In this document: positions 17,583 through 26,174 of the stretch, piece after piece
Numbering within the stretch: the first letter of the stretch is position 1
Layout: each line of letters starts with the position of its first letter
Assembly (NCBI GenBank): GCA_944323475.1
Contig: CALUSQ010000017.1
Span: forward strand, 1-43,451
DNA length: 43,451 nt
Source of the DNA: Candidatus Gastranaerophilales bacterium
Lineage (GTDB): Bacteria > Cyanobacteriota > Vampirovibrionia > Gastranaerophilales > Gastranaerophilaceae
Direction: 5' to 3'
Notes under the pieces: model-generated
The model's database searches: none
Told to the model about the DNA's origin: nothing
Seen by the model: only the letters and a program-made list of their open reading frames with translations
Position numbers and translations under genes: made by a program

Positions 17583-17757
17583 TTGTATAAAGAAAAAGCC
17601 GCAATTAAGGCGGCATTAAAGTAAACAGTTTACGAGTGAGAGTGGAATATGCACAGTCTTATACTATTAAACTAGTTCGAAATCTTTAATTAGCCATGTG
17701 TATAAAAATTCATATTATTTGGGATATAATCATAAATAAAATTTATAAAAAAGTATT

Positions 17758-19962
17758 ATGGATGTTTTGAATATGTTTTTTGTTTCACTGCTTTTTACAT
17801 TACTAACCTCATATTTTATTGCAGGAATATTTACACCTAAAAATAAAAAGCTTAATTATACAAGTTTTTTGATTATTCTTATAACAATTTTTGCCCAAAT
17901 AGTTTTGGCTACAGAAATACTTTCTCTGTTTAAAGCAATCAGCGCAACAAATCTTTTGATATTTAACCTAATATTCTTTATTATCTTTGGAATATTTTGG
18001 TATAAAAAAGGAAAACCAATATACAAACCCGACATAAAAACAACTTTTTTAAAAATATATAAAGCTTTAAAAAAAGATAAAATTTTAATGATTATGGCAT
18101 ATGGCTTTTTGTTTTTTATTTTTATAACAATATGCCTTAACTTATTCATGCCAGTGTTAAGTTACGACGCTTTAACATATCATCTCAACAGAGCTGCTTT
18201 TTGGATGTCACAAGGTAGTTTGAATCACTTTGACATAGCTGATGACAGAAACCTTGTTATGCCAATAAATTCTGAAATACTTTACCTATGGGTATTATTG
18301 TTTGTAAAAAAAGACATAGGTTTATATTTCTTTTCATTTTTTGGATACATAGCTGCTATTTTCAGTATCTACAATATTTTAGGAGTTTTTGGATTTTGTG
18401 AAAGAAAAAAAATCTGGACTATTTTTATACTTTCGGCATTTGCTTCTGTAATAGGCCAAGTTTCAAGCCTTGAAACAGATGTATTAATATCTGGACTTGT
18501 TCTTTCTTGTATAGCATTATTTTTAGGTTATTTAAAAGAAGAAAAATCAGAAAGAAAAAAATCAATTTTATTCTTTTCTACTTTATCTTATGCACTTGCA
18601 ATGGGAACAAAATCACCTGCTATTATTGCATTTCCAGGGGTATTTTTACTCCTATCATATTTCTCAATTAAAAAAGACAAAAAAGATTTTTACAAACCCT
18701 TGAGCTTGTTTTTGGGAATGGTATTTATAAATTTTCTGATATTTTCAAGCTACAACTACATTCTTAACTTTTTACAATTTGGTAATTTTCTTGGCTCAGA
18801 ATCAGCAAGAGCAATTCATGGTTTTAGAGGAGGAATCAAAGCACTAATAGCTAATTATATTAGATATATTTTTATGTTATTTGATTTTTCAGGATTCAGA
18901 TACAGCGAATATGTAGGTGAATATATTACTCAAGCAAAACTTACAATACTTGCTTTTTTACACATACCTTCAGAGCTTGGCGTTGAAATGACAGATAACA
19001 ATCTAATCAACAACAGACTTTTGGATGTAAAAATGGGTACCGGTATTTTAGGATTTTTATTATTTTTACCAGGAGTTGTTGTTTCTGTTTTAATGCCCAT
19101 CATAAATAAACTGCAAAACAAAGTATGCGAAAAAGCAAATATGCTTGCAGCTTTTGGTTGGATGTTCTTTATAAACATTTTTTGTTTATCATTTTCTATT
19201 GCATTTATGGTATTTAGCATCAGATTTGTAACATTTCTAGTTGTTATTTCGGCACCTGTTTTGGCAATTACTTACATGAAGAAAACCAATTTAATAAAGC
19301 TTTTGATACTATTTTTTGTAATGTCTTATTTCCTTGTTATAAGTACAAATTTATCAGCCAGACCTTGTTCTCAAATAATCAAAGTTATATTGACACAAAG
19401 AACACTTGACGATGCCAGAGAAAAAATAAGATGTGCATTGCTGGTCGGATATGAAGGCAAAATGTCATTTTGCTACCTGAGAGACATGATGAGAACTACC
19501 CCTAAAGGAACATCTTTTGGAATTCTGCCTAATATGAACAGCCGATTATATGTTGTTAAAATGCTTGAAACAGAAGGATACAAAGTAGATGTACTTTTAC
19601 CTGAAAAATTGTTAGATTATAATTTATCAAAATATGACTATTTAATTACAACAGACAACATTCACACGAGCTCCGTTCTTTTACAAGATACAAAAGACAC
19701 AAAAGTTAAATATAAAGTAAATGAAAAAGGTGATGCGGTATTTAAAGAAAATTACCCATACACATGTGCATACATAAGCCATGACGATTACAAAATATAT
19801 GACCCGAACAAAAATAACCAAATAATTGTTGCTTCATCCTGTTTTGTACAAAAAGACTTTTTCAAAAACAACGGATTTGATTTTATACAAAGTTTAGACT
19901 TTAAATCAAATATAAAAGAAAATGCCAATTTTATGACAATTTATAAAAAACATCTCAAATAA
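17758..19962 (+). CDS. GT-C membrane glycosyltransferase (ArnT/PMT-like)
   Basis: This 734-residue polytopic protein has about 11-12 membrane helices in its first 540 residues and a soluble C-terminal domain. After the third or fourth helix comes MPVLSYDALTYHL (Asp137), matching the acidic first-loop motif of GT-C enzymes. These transfer sugars from polyprenyl-phosphate donors on the outer face of the membrane. The acceptor is unknown. TATAAT at 17725-17730 gives a likely promoter, but no Shine-Dalgarno is seen before the ATG. It stands alone, upstream of the cobalamin riboswitch. Confidence 0.8.
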   Translation: MDVLNMFFVSLLFTLLTSYFIAGIFTPKNKKLNYTSFLIILITIFAQIVLATEILSLFKAISATNLLIFNLIFFIIFGIFWYKKGKPIYKPDIKTTFLKIYKALKKDKILMIMAYGFLFFIFITICLNLFMPVLSYDALTYHLNRAAFWMSQGSLNHFDIADDRNLVMPINSEILYLWVLLFVKKDIGLYFFSFFGYIAAIFSIYNILGVFGFCERKKIWTIFILSAFASVIGQVSSLETDVLISGLVLSCIALFLGYLKEEKSERKKSILFFSTLSYALAMGTKSPAIIAFPGVFLLLSYFSIKKDKKDFYKPLSLFLGMVFINFLIFSSYNYILNFLQFGNFLGSESARAIHGFRGGIKALIANYIRYIFMLFDFSGFRYSEYVGEYITQAKLTILAFLHIPSELGVEMTDNNLINNRLLDVKMGTGILGFLLFLPGVVVSVLMPIINKLQNKVCEKANMLAAFGWMFFINIFCLSFSIAFMVFSIRFVTFLVVISAPVLAITYMKKTNLIKLLILFFVMSYFLVISTNLSARPCSQIIKVILTQRTLDDAREKIRCALLVGYEGKMSFCYLRDMMRTTPKGTSFGILPNMNSRLYVVKMLETEGYKVDVLLPEKLLDYNLSKYDYLITTDNIHTSSVLLQDTKDTKVKYKVNEKGDAVFKENYPYTCAYISHDDYKIYDPNKNNQIIVASSCFVQKDFFKNNGFDFIQSLDFKSNIKENANFMTIYKKHLK

Positions 19963-19998
19963 AATTGACACTACATTTTGATAAAAGTAAAATTAATT

Positions 19999-20178
19999 AA
20001 AGAAGGAAACGGGGTGAAAATCCCCGGCTGAGCCGCAGCCGTAAACTGTTAAAATAAGCAGAAAAGCCGGAATACTTCTTTGGACATTGTCCAGAAATAA
20101 AAACACCGCTGCTTCGGGCATTAGGCTGTGGGTCATATTTTTTTAAGCTTATGCTTTTGTATCCGTGTTTTTATTTCT
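19999..20178 (+). promoter_or_regulatory. Cobalamin (B12) riboswitch with candidate expression platform
   Basis: The aptamer spans 19999-20081. The closing stem AAAGAAG/CTTCTTT encloses GGAAACGGGGTGAAAATCCC, then CCGCAGCCGTAAACTG, then a B12-box-like AAGCCGGAATACTT. These elements and their order match the AdoCbl/cobalamin family. Downstream, a hairpin (20106-20131, loop CGGGCATT) is followed by a run of T at 20138-20144. A 14-bp helix joins 20093-20106 with 20165-20178. Either could form the expression platform. The next gene starts at 20220, so the switch governs the unknown operon 20220-23507. Confidence 0.85.
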
Positions 20179-20219
20179 TATCGTTATAGAGGAATTAAGA
20201 ACAGGGATAATTTTTTATA

Positions 20220-20924
20220 ATGACGACTTCTTTATCACGAGCTTCTAACAATAAAATAGGTACATGTCCTCATGGATTGCCTCTTGGAGCATGTCCTATC
20301 TGTAACGGAATGGGAGGCGGAGGCAGTGTAAAGAAAGACAATAAACCAAGAGAAATGACTTGGAATGAGTGCTACGCAATAGGTCAAATGCTAAAAGCAC
20401 AAAAACTTGCACGTCAGCACACTCAACAAATGTTTGCTGCACAAGATTTGCAAACTCACCTTAATAAATTACAAGAACAAATCACAGCTATGAAACTTGC
20501 AGCGATGACAAATCTGCCTCGTCCTATAGCCAAAGCTATTGCTGTTCTTGCTGATGGTGTACTAATCCCAATGGTAAAAGCAGTACAAAATATTGCTTCT
20601 ACAATCCAAAATATAGCTACATCTATTACCAAAGCTATTGACACCATAAAACAAAAGTTAATTGATATAGCAGACAAACTTACTGCAATGATAGGCGAAG
20701 CTAAAGCTGCTATACAGAAAAAAATTAATGAAAAATTTAAAGATATTAAAAAGAAAATTTTCAACATCTTTGGCATAACAACAGCAGAAAATGAAGAAGA
20801 TGAAGAACTTGAAAAAATAGAAGAAGAAAAAAGACTTTTTGAACTAAATACAGCAAAAGAAGCTCTTTTTGAAACATTTAAAAATCCTCAAATAATCTCC
20901 GAAGAAGAAAGTGAAAACAAATGA
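20220..20924 (+). CDS. Hypothetical Cys/His-motif helical protein, B12-riboswitch operon
   Basis: This 234-residue protein is not recognised. The N terminus has CPHGLPLGACPIC (Cys16, His18, Cys25, Cys28) followed by NGMGGGG, a compact candidate metal-binding knuckle. Residues 80-175 are a long Ala/Ile-rich helix series with repeated IAxxIxNIAxSI-like spacing, hydrophobic enough to bind membranes or form coiled coils. The tail is very acidic (NEEDEELEKIEEEK). The ribosome binding site (CAGGGAT) is weakly spaced. The stop overlaps the next start by four bases (ATGA). As the first gene after the riboswitch, it should respond to cobalamin. Confidence 0.8.
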   Translation: MTTSLSRASNNKIGTCPHGLPLGACPICNGMGGGGSVKKDNKPREMTWNECYAIGQMLKAQKLARQHTQQMFAAQDLQTHLNKLQEQITAMKLAAMTNLPRPIAKAIAVLADGVLIPMVKAVQNIASTIQNIATSITKAIDTIKQKLIDIADKLTAMIGEAKAAIQKKINEKFKDIKKKIFNIFGITTAENEEDEELEKIEEEKRLFELNTAKEALFETFKNPQIISEEESENK

Positions 20925-22429
20925 GCACAATAAAGCCATATCAAGATCTTGAAACACAAAGACAATATAGAAATCATACTCAAACTCAAAAGAAAAACAT
21001 CTCTGAGTTGAAAGAAGGTGTGGTTGTAAATTCATTAATAAAAGATTCCAAAGAACCTGTCCCTGGGATTGAAAACATGTATGACAATCTAGTTATCCCT
21101 GATAGAACAACCGTACCGGATTCTTTTCAAAGGTTAAATATTGAAAATGATAAATACAAGTCAAAAAAAGAAAAATCAAACCACAAAACACTGGCTCCGC
21201 TGATTGCGACAACTGTAGGTTTATTCGGAATACTTGCAGGCACAATGGCAATGCTCTCCAATGCAGCAAAACACAAGACAAAACTTCCTTCTTGGCAAAC
21301 ACTTCCTGAAATACCAAAGAACGTCGCAATAAATAACGAACCCCATTTTGTAACATATTTGATGATTAGAGATCCAAATACGAGAAATATTCTCGGAGCT
21401 TTAGGCGTTTTTGTTTTGAGTGCCATAGGGCTTGTCGGCAAAAATTTTGTTGACGGTGTAAAAGAGATATGGGTTAGAAAAAAACAAGCCGATGTTCAAA
21501 AAGACTTGCAAGAAAAACTTATTGCAGTAGAAACACAAAGCTTTTCAGGGAAAATGCAAATCTTAAGAAATATGCTTGCTGAAAAAGCCAAAGAACTTGA
21601 TACAATTTTACATAAGGATAATACACACAACAGCAACACTACATTTAGAAAATTCATATCGTTTAAAAGAGAAAAAAGTTCTTTTGATAAAAAAAACAAT
21701 TCAATATTAAGCTATGCTGCAGTTGGTGCCAGCGCTGCACTAATAACAGCACTAGGCTTTTTAGCATTTAAAAACGTTCAAAAAACAGCAAAATACTACG
21801 AAAATTACACGACAAAAATGAAGGAAAAAATAAATAACCTAATTACATCTCACAAAGATTGGGATGAAGATTCATTTAAAACAATCAAAAACATATTTGT
21901 TTCTCTTAATATTCCAAAAAGTGAAATAGAAAAAACTCTCGCCAAAGCACAAAATTTTCCTAAAGAAAAAGTTAAAGACATAATTGTTGAAGTAGAAAAA
22001 GTCACCCAAGAAGGTGCTGAAGCCATTGCAGGCAAACCCGGAACAAAACCATCATTATATTCACACACTGATGATGACAGAGCACATTTGTACAATATGA
22101 TTGTTAACTGGGAAAATCCACTTTTAAAAATCCTTTTTGGAGGAATGGCAACAGTTACAGCAACAGGATACATCGGTTCTAGTGTTGTAGAAGCAATAAA
22201 AGAATCACAAGTAATAAAAGAAAATGCAAAAACAGAACTTGATTTACAAAAACGTCTGGTTAATGTCGAATTAAACAATTTTGAAACTAAAAAAAGAAGT
22301 GTTATAGAACCTTTAGTAGAAGAATTTCGAGTTCAAGCTATTAAAGGTAAAGATAAAAATGAACTTAAAACAAGAGCAGAAAATATTTTGTATGAAATTA
22401 AAAACGGTCCTCCGTTTGTATACTCATAG
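20921..22429 (+). CDS. Hypothetical internally duplicated membrane/coiled-coil protein
   Basis: This 502-residue protein is not recognised. Four hydrophobic helices lie at about 91-112, 156-174, 263-283 and 401-424. After helices 2 and 4 come similar charged helices: residues 171-221 (with VKEIWVRKK and DLQEKLIAVE) resemble 417-468 (with IKESQVIKE and DLQKRLVNVE). The protein is therefore a duplication of a [helix-insert-helix-coiled coil] unit. The N-terminal 85 residues are polar with no signal peptide. Translation is coupled to the previous gene. It probably sits in the inner membrane with long cytoplasmic coils, but no transport or enzyme motif is visible. Confidence 0.8.
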   Translation: MSTIKPYQDLETQRQYRNHTQTQKKNISELKEGVVVNSLIKDSKEPVPGIENMYDNLVIPDRTTVPDSFQRLNIENDKYKSKKEKSNHKTLAPLIATTVGLFGILAGTMAMLSNAAKHKTKLPSWQTLPEIPKNVAINNEPHFVTYLMIRDPNTRNILGALGVFVLSAIGLVGKNFVDGVKEIWVRKKQADVQKDLQEKLIAVETQSFSGKMQILRNMLAEKAKELDTILHKDNTHNSNTTFRKFISFKREKSSFDKKNNSILSYAAVGASAALITALGFLAFKNVQKTAKYYENYTTKMKEKINNLITSHKDWDEDSFKTIKNIFVSLNIPKSEIEKTLAKAQNFPKEKVKDIIVEVEKVTQEGAEAIAGKPGTKPSLYSHTDDDRAHLYNMIVNWENPLLKILFGGMATVTATGYIGSSVVEAIKESQVIKENAKTELDLQKRLVNVELNNFETKKRSVIEPLVEEFRVQAIKGKDKNELKTRAENILYEIKNGPPFVYS

Positions 22430-22441
22430 TTTGAGGTAAAA

Positions 22442-23002
22442 ATGAATATCAGACCTGTAACATTTAAACAATTTTCACAAATAGCACAACAAATTTCACC
22501 TGTTTTTCAAACAGATATTCAAAAAACAGATGAAAAATGTAAAATGGTGCAAGAATTTTGTGAAAGTTTTAAACTTCCAAATGAAGAAATGAACCATGCC
22601 GATTTTAATGAAACACTTGCTTCTAAAATAGCAGCTTATAAAGAACAGGCGGTGAAACCTGTCACAGATATGCTAAAAGAAGCTAAAACAGAAAAAGATA
22701 TTACTGCAGGTCTTTTCTTATTAAACAGAATAATCGATGCTGGAGCGGATAACGTACCAGATACGTATCATATAATTTCTAAATTTAATTACAATGATTC
22801 CCCAAATGTGCAAACAATGCTTGCAGGAATATACAGAAAAACCCAAGTTCCTGATGCTTTTGGTCCATTAATGACAATGTTTTTAAAAAACTCTCTAAAT
22901 CCTATACAAGTACCTTTTGACCCAAATGAAGAAATAGGCGGAGCAATTTTAGAATATTTAAGAAACAAAAATGCTACAAAGAATTATTTAAAATATAATT
23001 AA
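22442..23002 (+). CDS. Hypothetical protein with VTFKQF N-terminal box
   Basis: This 186-residue protein is not recognised. It begins MNIRPVTFKQFSQI, the boxed N terminus shared with other unknowns. The rest is mostly helical, with HEAT-like helix pairs between about 60 and 150 (VTDMLKEAKTEKDITAGLFL, then FGPLMTMFLKNS). There is no membrane segment. A good GAGG lies before the ATG, 12 bp after the previous stop, so it belongs to the riboswitch operon. Confidence 0.78.
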   Translation: MNIRPVTFKQFSQIAQQISPVFQTDIQKTDEKCKMVQEFCESFKLPNEEMNHADFNETLASKIAAYKEQAVKPVTDMLKEAKTEKDITAGLFLLNRIIDAGADNVPDTYHIISKFNYNDSPNVQTMLAGIYRKTQVPDAFGPLMTMFLKNSLNPIQVPFDPNEEIGGAILEYLRNKNATKNYLKYN

Positions 23003-23069
23003 ATAGCAAAATTTTTTATTTTCATATTTTGTACAACAATATAAATAAGAAAAAGCCGAGGCAAAACAA

Positions 23070-23507
23070 TTGATTCAAAAAACAAACGCAAATTTATCAT
23101 TTAAAAAAGCTTACATTCTTCCATCTATAGAAAATATAAAACCTGAAAATGGAAGAAAAGTTGATGCAGCAAGAAAAATGATTGATTTCTTTTTCCCTGA
23201 AAATGATGTATTCATTGGTGCAGATGCAAGAGGAGAATTAAACTATCATATTGAAAAAAATAACAAGTTAATGTATTTATCAGAACCTGAATATTATGAA
23301 AAAATGAATCTTAATATTAATGAATTTGTAGATCTTGTTCAGTTTGTCAATATTTTAAATTATAGTCATAAAGCACTTTGGGGTAAAACAGAAATATTAA
23401 TCGATAAAACAAAAAACCTTAGCAAAATGTCTACACTGGAATTGTTGACTCAATTTAGTGAAAAAATAGATGAATTTAACAAAAAATATAATAAAAATCT
23501 TTCATAA
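23070..23507 (+). CDS. Hypothetical protein with LSFKKAY N-terminal box (TTG start)
   Basis: This 145-residue protein is not recognised. The TTG start at 23070 is preferred because it follows GCCGAGGC at suitable spacing and because it includes the N-terminal box NLSFKKAYILP. The next ATG would remove the box and the first 36 residues. The body is acidic and helical, with IDFFFPENDVF and a C-terminal Lys-rich helix. It lies 67 bp after the previous gene on the same strand and ahead of a terminator, so it is the probable last gene of the operon. Confidence 0.7.
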   Translation: MIQKTNANLSFKKAYILPSIENIKPENGRKVDAARKMIDFFFPENDVFIGADARGELNYHIEKNNKLMYLSEPEYYEKMNLNINEFVDLVQFVNILNYSHKALWGKTEILIDKTKNLSKMSTLELLTQFSEKIDEFNKKYNKNLS

Positions 23508-23538
23508 AAAAAGAGAGACTTAAAAAGTCTCTCTTTTT
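23508..23538 (+). terminator. Bidirectional terminator
   Basis: AAAAAGAGAGACT pairs with AGTCTCTCTTTTT around a five-base loop. It has T runs on both strands and lies between the convergent riboswitch operon and flavodiiron gene. Confidence 0.92.
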
Positions 23539-23540
23539 TA

Positions 23541-24722
23541 TTATAAGTTCTTATGTCTTTCAATAATTTCATTTGCTAGAACATCAATTTTTTCAAAATC
23601 AGCTTTTCTTGGCTGTCCTTTTATAACAACATAATCAAGTTTTTCCGGTTTAATTATTGTGAACATTTTTTCAATTGTTCCTTCCAAGTTGCCACCCCAA
23701 CCATAAGAACCAATTATTGAATAGTATCTTAGTTTAGGTCTTAAAGCGTTAACCAAATATGCCGCAGTTACTGCCGCTGGATGAGGTCCTGCAAGCACCA
23801 TTGAAGAACCGATTACAACAGTAGCACAATCTACAAGCTCCATTGAAAGTTCGCCTTCATCACAATGAACCAAATCAAAAAGTCTTACCTTAATATCAGC
23901 GCTTTCCAATTTTTCAGCAAGTCTATCAACCATCATTTTTGTACTTTCATACATAGAAACGTATGGAATAACTACTTTATTTTCTACTCTGTCTGATGTC
24001 CAATCTTCATACAAATCAAGAATCCATTCAGGTTTGTCATATATAGGTCCATGACTTGGCAAAATAATTTCTACATTCATTTGTTTAACTTTTTCCGTAT
24101 ACTTTTTCGCAAAGTTTCTAAATGGCATTATAATTTCTGCATAATATCTTTTTGCTGCTTCAACAAGATTGTCTGTATAATCAGCAAAAAGTTCATGTTT
24201 TGTATAATGTGAACCTAAAAAGTCACAGGTAAACAGCATTTTATCTTCTTTTAAATAAGAAAACATTGTATCTGGCCAATGTACAAATGGCGCAAAAATA
24301 AATTGAAATGTTTTATCACCCAAAGACAATTCATCACCGTCATTGATAACAATAAATTTGTCTTCATCAACATGCAACATATTCATTACATTTTCTTTTA
24401 CCTTAGCATTTGTCACAACCTTAGCATCAGGGAACATTTCCAACAACATAGGAATTCCGCCTGAGTGGTCTTGTTCTGCATGGTTAGAAATAATGTAATC
24501 TACATGATCAATATTGTTTTCTTGAAGTCTTTTTTTGTATTCTTCAAGTTTTTTAGGATAATCTGTATCAACAATGGCAGTTTTTTCACTACCTTTAACA
24601 AGATATGAGTTATATGTTGTACCTTGCGGTAATGGTACCAGTTGATCAAAGAGTTTTCTATTTGCATCTTTTGAACCTATATAGAAAACGTTGTTTTTTA
24701 TCGGTCTGATTTTTAAATCCAT
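23541..24722 (-). CDS. fprA: Flavodiiron protein (A-type flavoprotein, O2/NO reductase)
   Basis: This 393-residue enzyme reduces oxygen to water or nitric oxide to nitrous oxide in anaerobes. The metallo-beta-lactamase-like domain holds diiron ligands HAEQDH (81-86), then CDFLGSH and PSHGPIYD. From about residue 255 a flavodoxin domain binds FMN (VSMYESTKMM and GSYGWGG). No rubredoxin domain is fused, but a separate rubredoxin lies 66 bp upstream on the same strand and is the likely electron donor. AGGAG precedes the ATG. This indicates an anaerobic or microaerobic lifestyle. Confidence 0.95.
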   Translation of the reverse strand: MDLKIRPIKNNVFYIGSKDANRKLFDQLVPLPQGTTYNSYLVKGSEKTAIVDTDYPKKLEEYKKRLQENNIDHVDYIISNHAEQDHSGGIPMLLEMFPDAKVVTNAKVKENVMNMLHVDEDKFIVINDGDELSLGDKTFQFIFAPFVHWPDTMFSYLKEDKMLFTCDFLGSHYTKHELFADYTDNLVEAAKRYYAEIIMPFRNFAKKYTEKVKQMNVEIILPSHGPIYDKPEWILDLYEDWTSDRVENKVVIPYVSMYESTKMMVDRLAEKLESADIKVRLFDLVHCDEGELSMELVDCATVVIGSSMVLAGPHPAAVTAAYLVNALRPKLRYYSIIGSYGWGGNLEGTIEKMFTIIKPEKLDYVVIKGQPRKADFEKIDVLANEIIERHKNL

Positions 24723-24788
24723 ATTGAATATCTCCTTATTTACAAAGGGGATTTCACTGCCAAAAATCCTTTCGTGTCTATAACAGGA

Positions 24789-24932
24789 CTACAATACTTG
24801 TGTAAATTCTTCTTTTGGTGCATTACACAAAGGACATAGCCAATCAGCAGGTAAATCACTAAAAGGGATATTATTATTTTCTTCAGGGTCATATATATAA
24901 CCGCACACTTTACATAGATATTTATCCATCAT
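24789..24932 (-). CDS. Rubredoxin (47 residues)
   Basis: This is a short gene. The protein begins [17 protein letters not shown] and has two iron-binding knuckles, CKVCGY and CPLCNA, enclosing DLPADW. This is the rubredoxin fold, with one iron held by Cys7, Cys10, Cys33 and Cys36. The loop between the knuckles is a few residues shorter than usual, and the second knuckle ends in Asn rather than Gly. AGGAG lies six bases before the first of two ATGs. It is upstream of the flavodiiron gene and should pass electrons to it. Confidence 0.95.
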   Translation of the reverse strand: MMDKYLCKVCGYIYDPEENNNIPFSDLPADWLCPLCNAPKEEFTQVL

Positions 24933-25042
24933 TTTTTGCTCCTTTTTTGATTTTACCTGAGCAGTATAAATTATTATCTGATAAAAATAAATTGCCGTAC
25001 AGTCTAAGTTAAAGATTGTAAAACAAACTCACACACAATTAC

Positions 25043-26155
25043 TTAAATATTTTTGATTTCAGAAATATAACGCCCACCATCAGTTTGTCTAATATAGCCT
25101 TTTAATTCCAAATTCATTAATATTACTGTCAAATCAGAAAATTCCAAGCAAAGTTTGCTACATAGTTCATCAATATTTTGAGGTTGAATTGCTATTAAAT
25201 CAAATACTGCCTTTTCCTCACCATCTAAATCTAATTTTTGAATTTTATCACTACTATCGTTTAAAATATTTATTTGCCAATCAAGGGCATCTAATATATC
25301 TTGTGCTCTAGTCACAACAGCTGCACCATTTTTTATTAATTTATAAACACCTTCTGTATTTGGATTAGTAAGTAATCCAGGCATGCACATAAGCTCTCTG
25401 CCTTGTTCCAAACAATAATTTGCGCTAATTAAAGCACCACTTTTTATTGCAGCCTCTGCAACAAGAGTACCTTTTGAAAGACCTGTAACTATTCTGTTTC
25501 TATGAGGGAAACGCCAAGTCATAGGCTGGAAATCAGGCCAATATTCACTAAAAATAACTCCGCCTTCATCTTCTATTTTTTTATACAAATCCTGATTTTG
25601 TTTTGGATAAATAAAATCAAATCCGCTTGCAATAACACCTATTGTCGACAATCCGTTTTTCAATGCTGCTTTGTGAGCACAAGTATCTATCCCCATTGCC
25701 AATCCTGACACTATACACAAATCTGTTCCTTTGAACTCTGAAATGATTTTGGATAATACAGTTTTTGCACTTTCACTTGCTTTTCTAGAGCCAACAATTG
25801 AAAGTGTCCTATCAAAATTACATCTGGACAAATCACCTTTGTAAAATAATGTCACAGGAGCAGACGGAATTTGTTTTAACAAATAAGGGTATTTTGAATC
25901 TGTAAAATTAATAAATTTTAATTTTTTTTCTAGAATATAGTTTAAACAATCGTCAGGATTTATATTTTTTCTTGCATCCAAAAAATCAGTTACCTGCCTT
26001 TTGGTAAGCGTTTCTATTTGAAACAAATCATCAGGACCCGCACACCAAGCAGATTTTATTGAACCAAAGTGTTCAAAAAGTGTTTTTATAAATACACTTC
26101 CAACCTTTTCTATAGAAGCAAATGCCAGCCAATATTTAGAAAAATTTTCTGTCAT
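25043..26155 (-). CDS. dprA: DNA processing protein DprA
   Basis: This protein loads RecA on incoming single-stranded DNA in transformation and is also kept in non-competent lineages. The 370-residue protein has an N-terminal HhH-like region (GSVFIKTLFEHFGS), the Rossmann core with IVGSRKAS, VSGLAMGID and FPHRNRIVTGLS, and a C-terminal winged helix (from about residue 310). This three-part layout is the usual one. It is 19 bp after the GT2 gene on the same strand. No other competence gene is in the window. Confidence 0.95.
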   Translation of the reverse strand: MTENFSKYWLAFASIEKVGSVFIKTLFEHFGSIKSAWCAGPDDLFQIETLTKRQVTDFLDARKNINPDDCLNYILEKKLKFINFTDSKYPYLLKQIPSAPVTLFYKGDLSRCNFDRTLSIVGSRKASESAKTVLSKIISEFKGTDLCIVSGLAMGIDTCAHKAALKNGLSTIGVIASGFDFIYPKQNQDLYKKIEDEGGVIFSEYWPDFQPMTWRFPHRNRIVTGLSKGTLVAEAAIKSGALISANYCLEQGRELMCMPGLLTNPNTEGVYKLIKNGAAVVTRAQDILDALDWQINILNDSSDKIQKLDLDGEEKAVFDLIAIQPQNIDELCSKLCLEFSDLTVILMNLELKGYIRQTDGGRYISEIKNI

Positions 26156-26174
26156 TACAAATCCGTTAGAATAG

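Noticed and set aside
25502..25708. Plus-strand ORF inside dprA
   Set aside because: It is antisense to a clear dprA, with no ribosome binding site or known motif.
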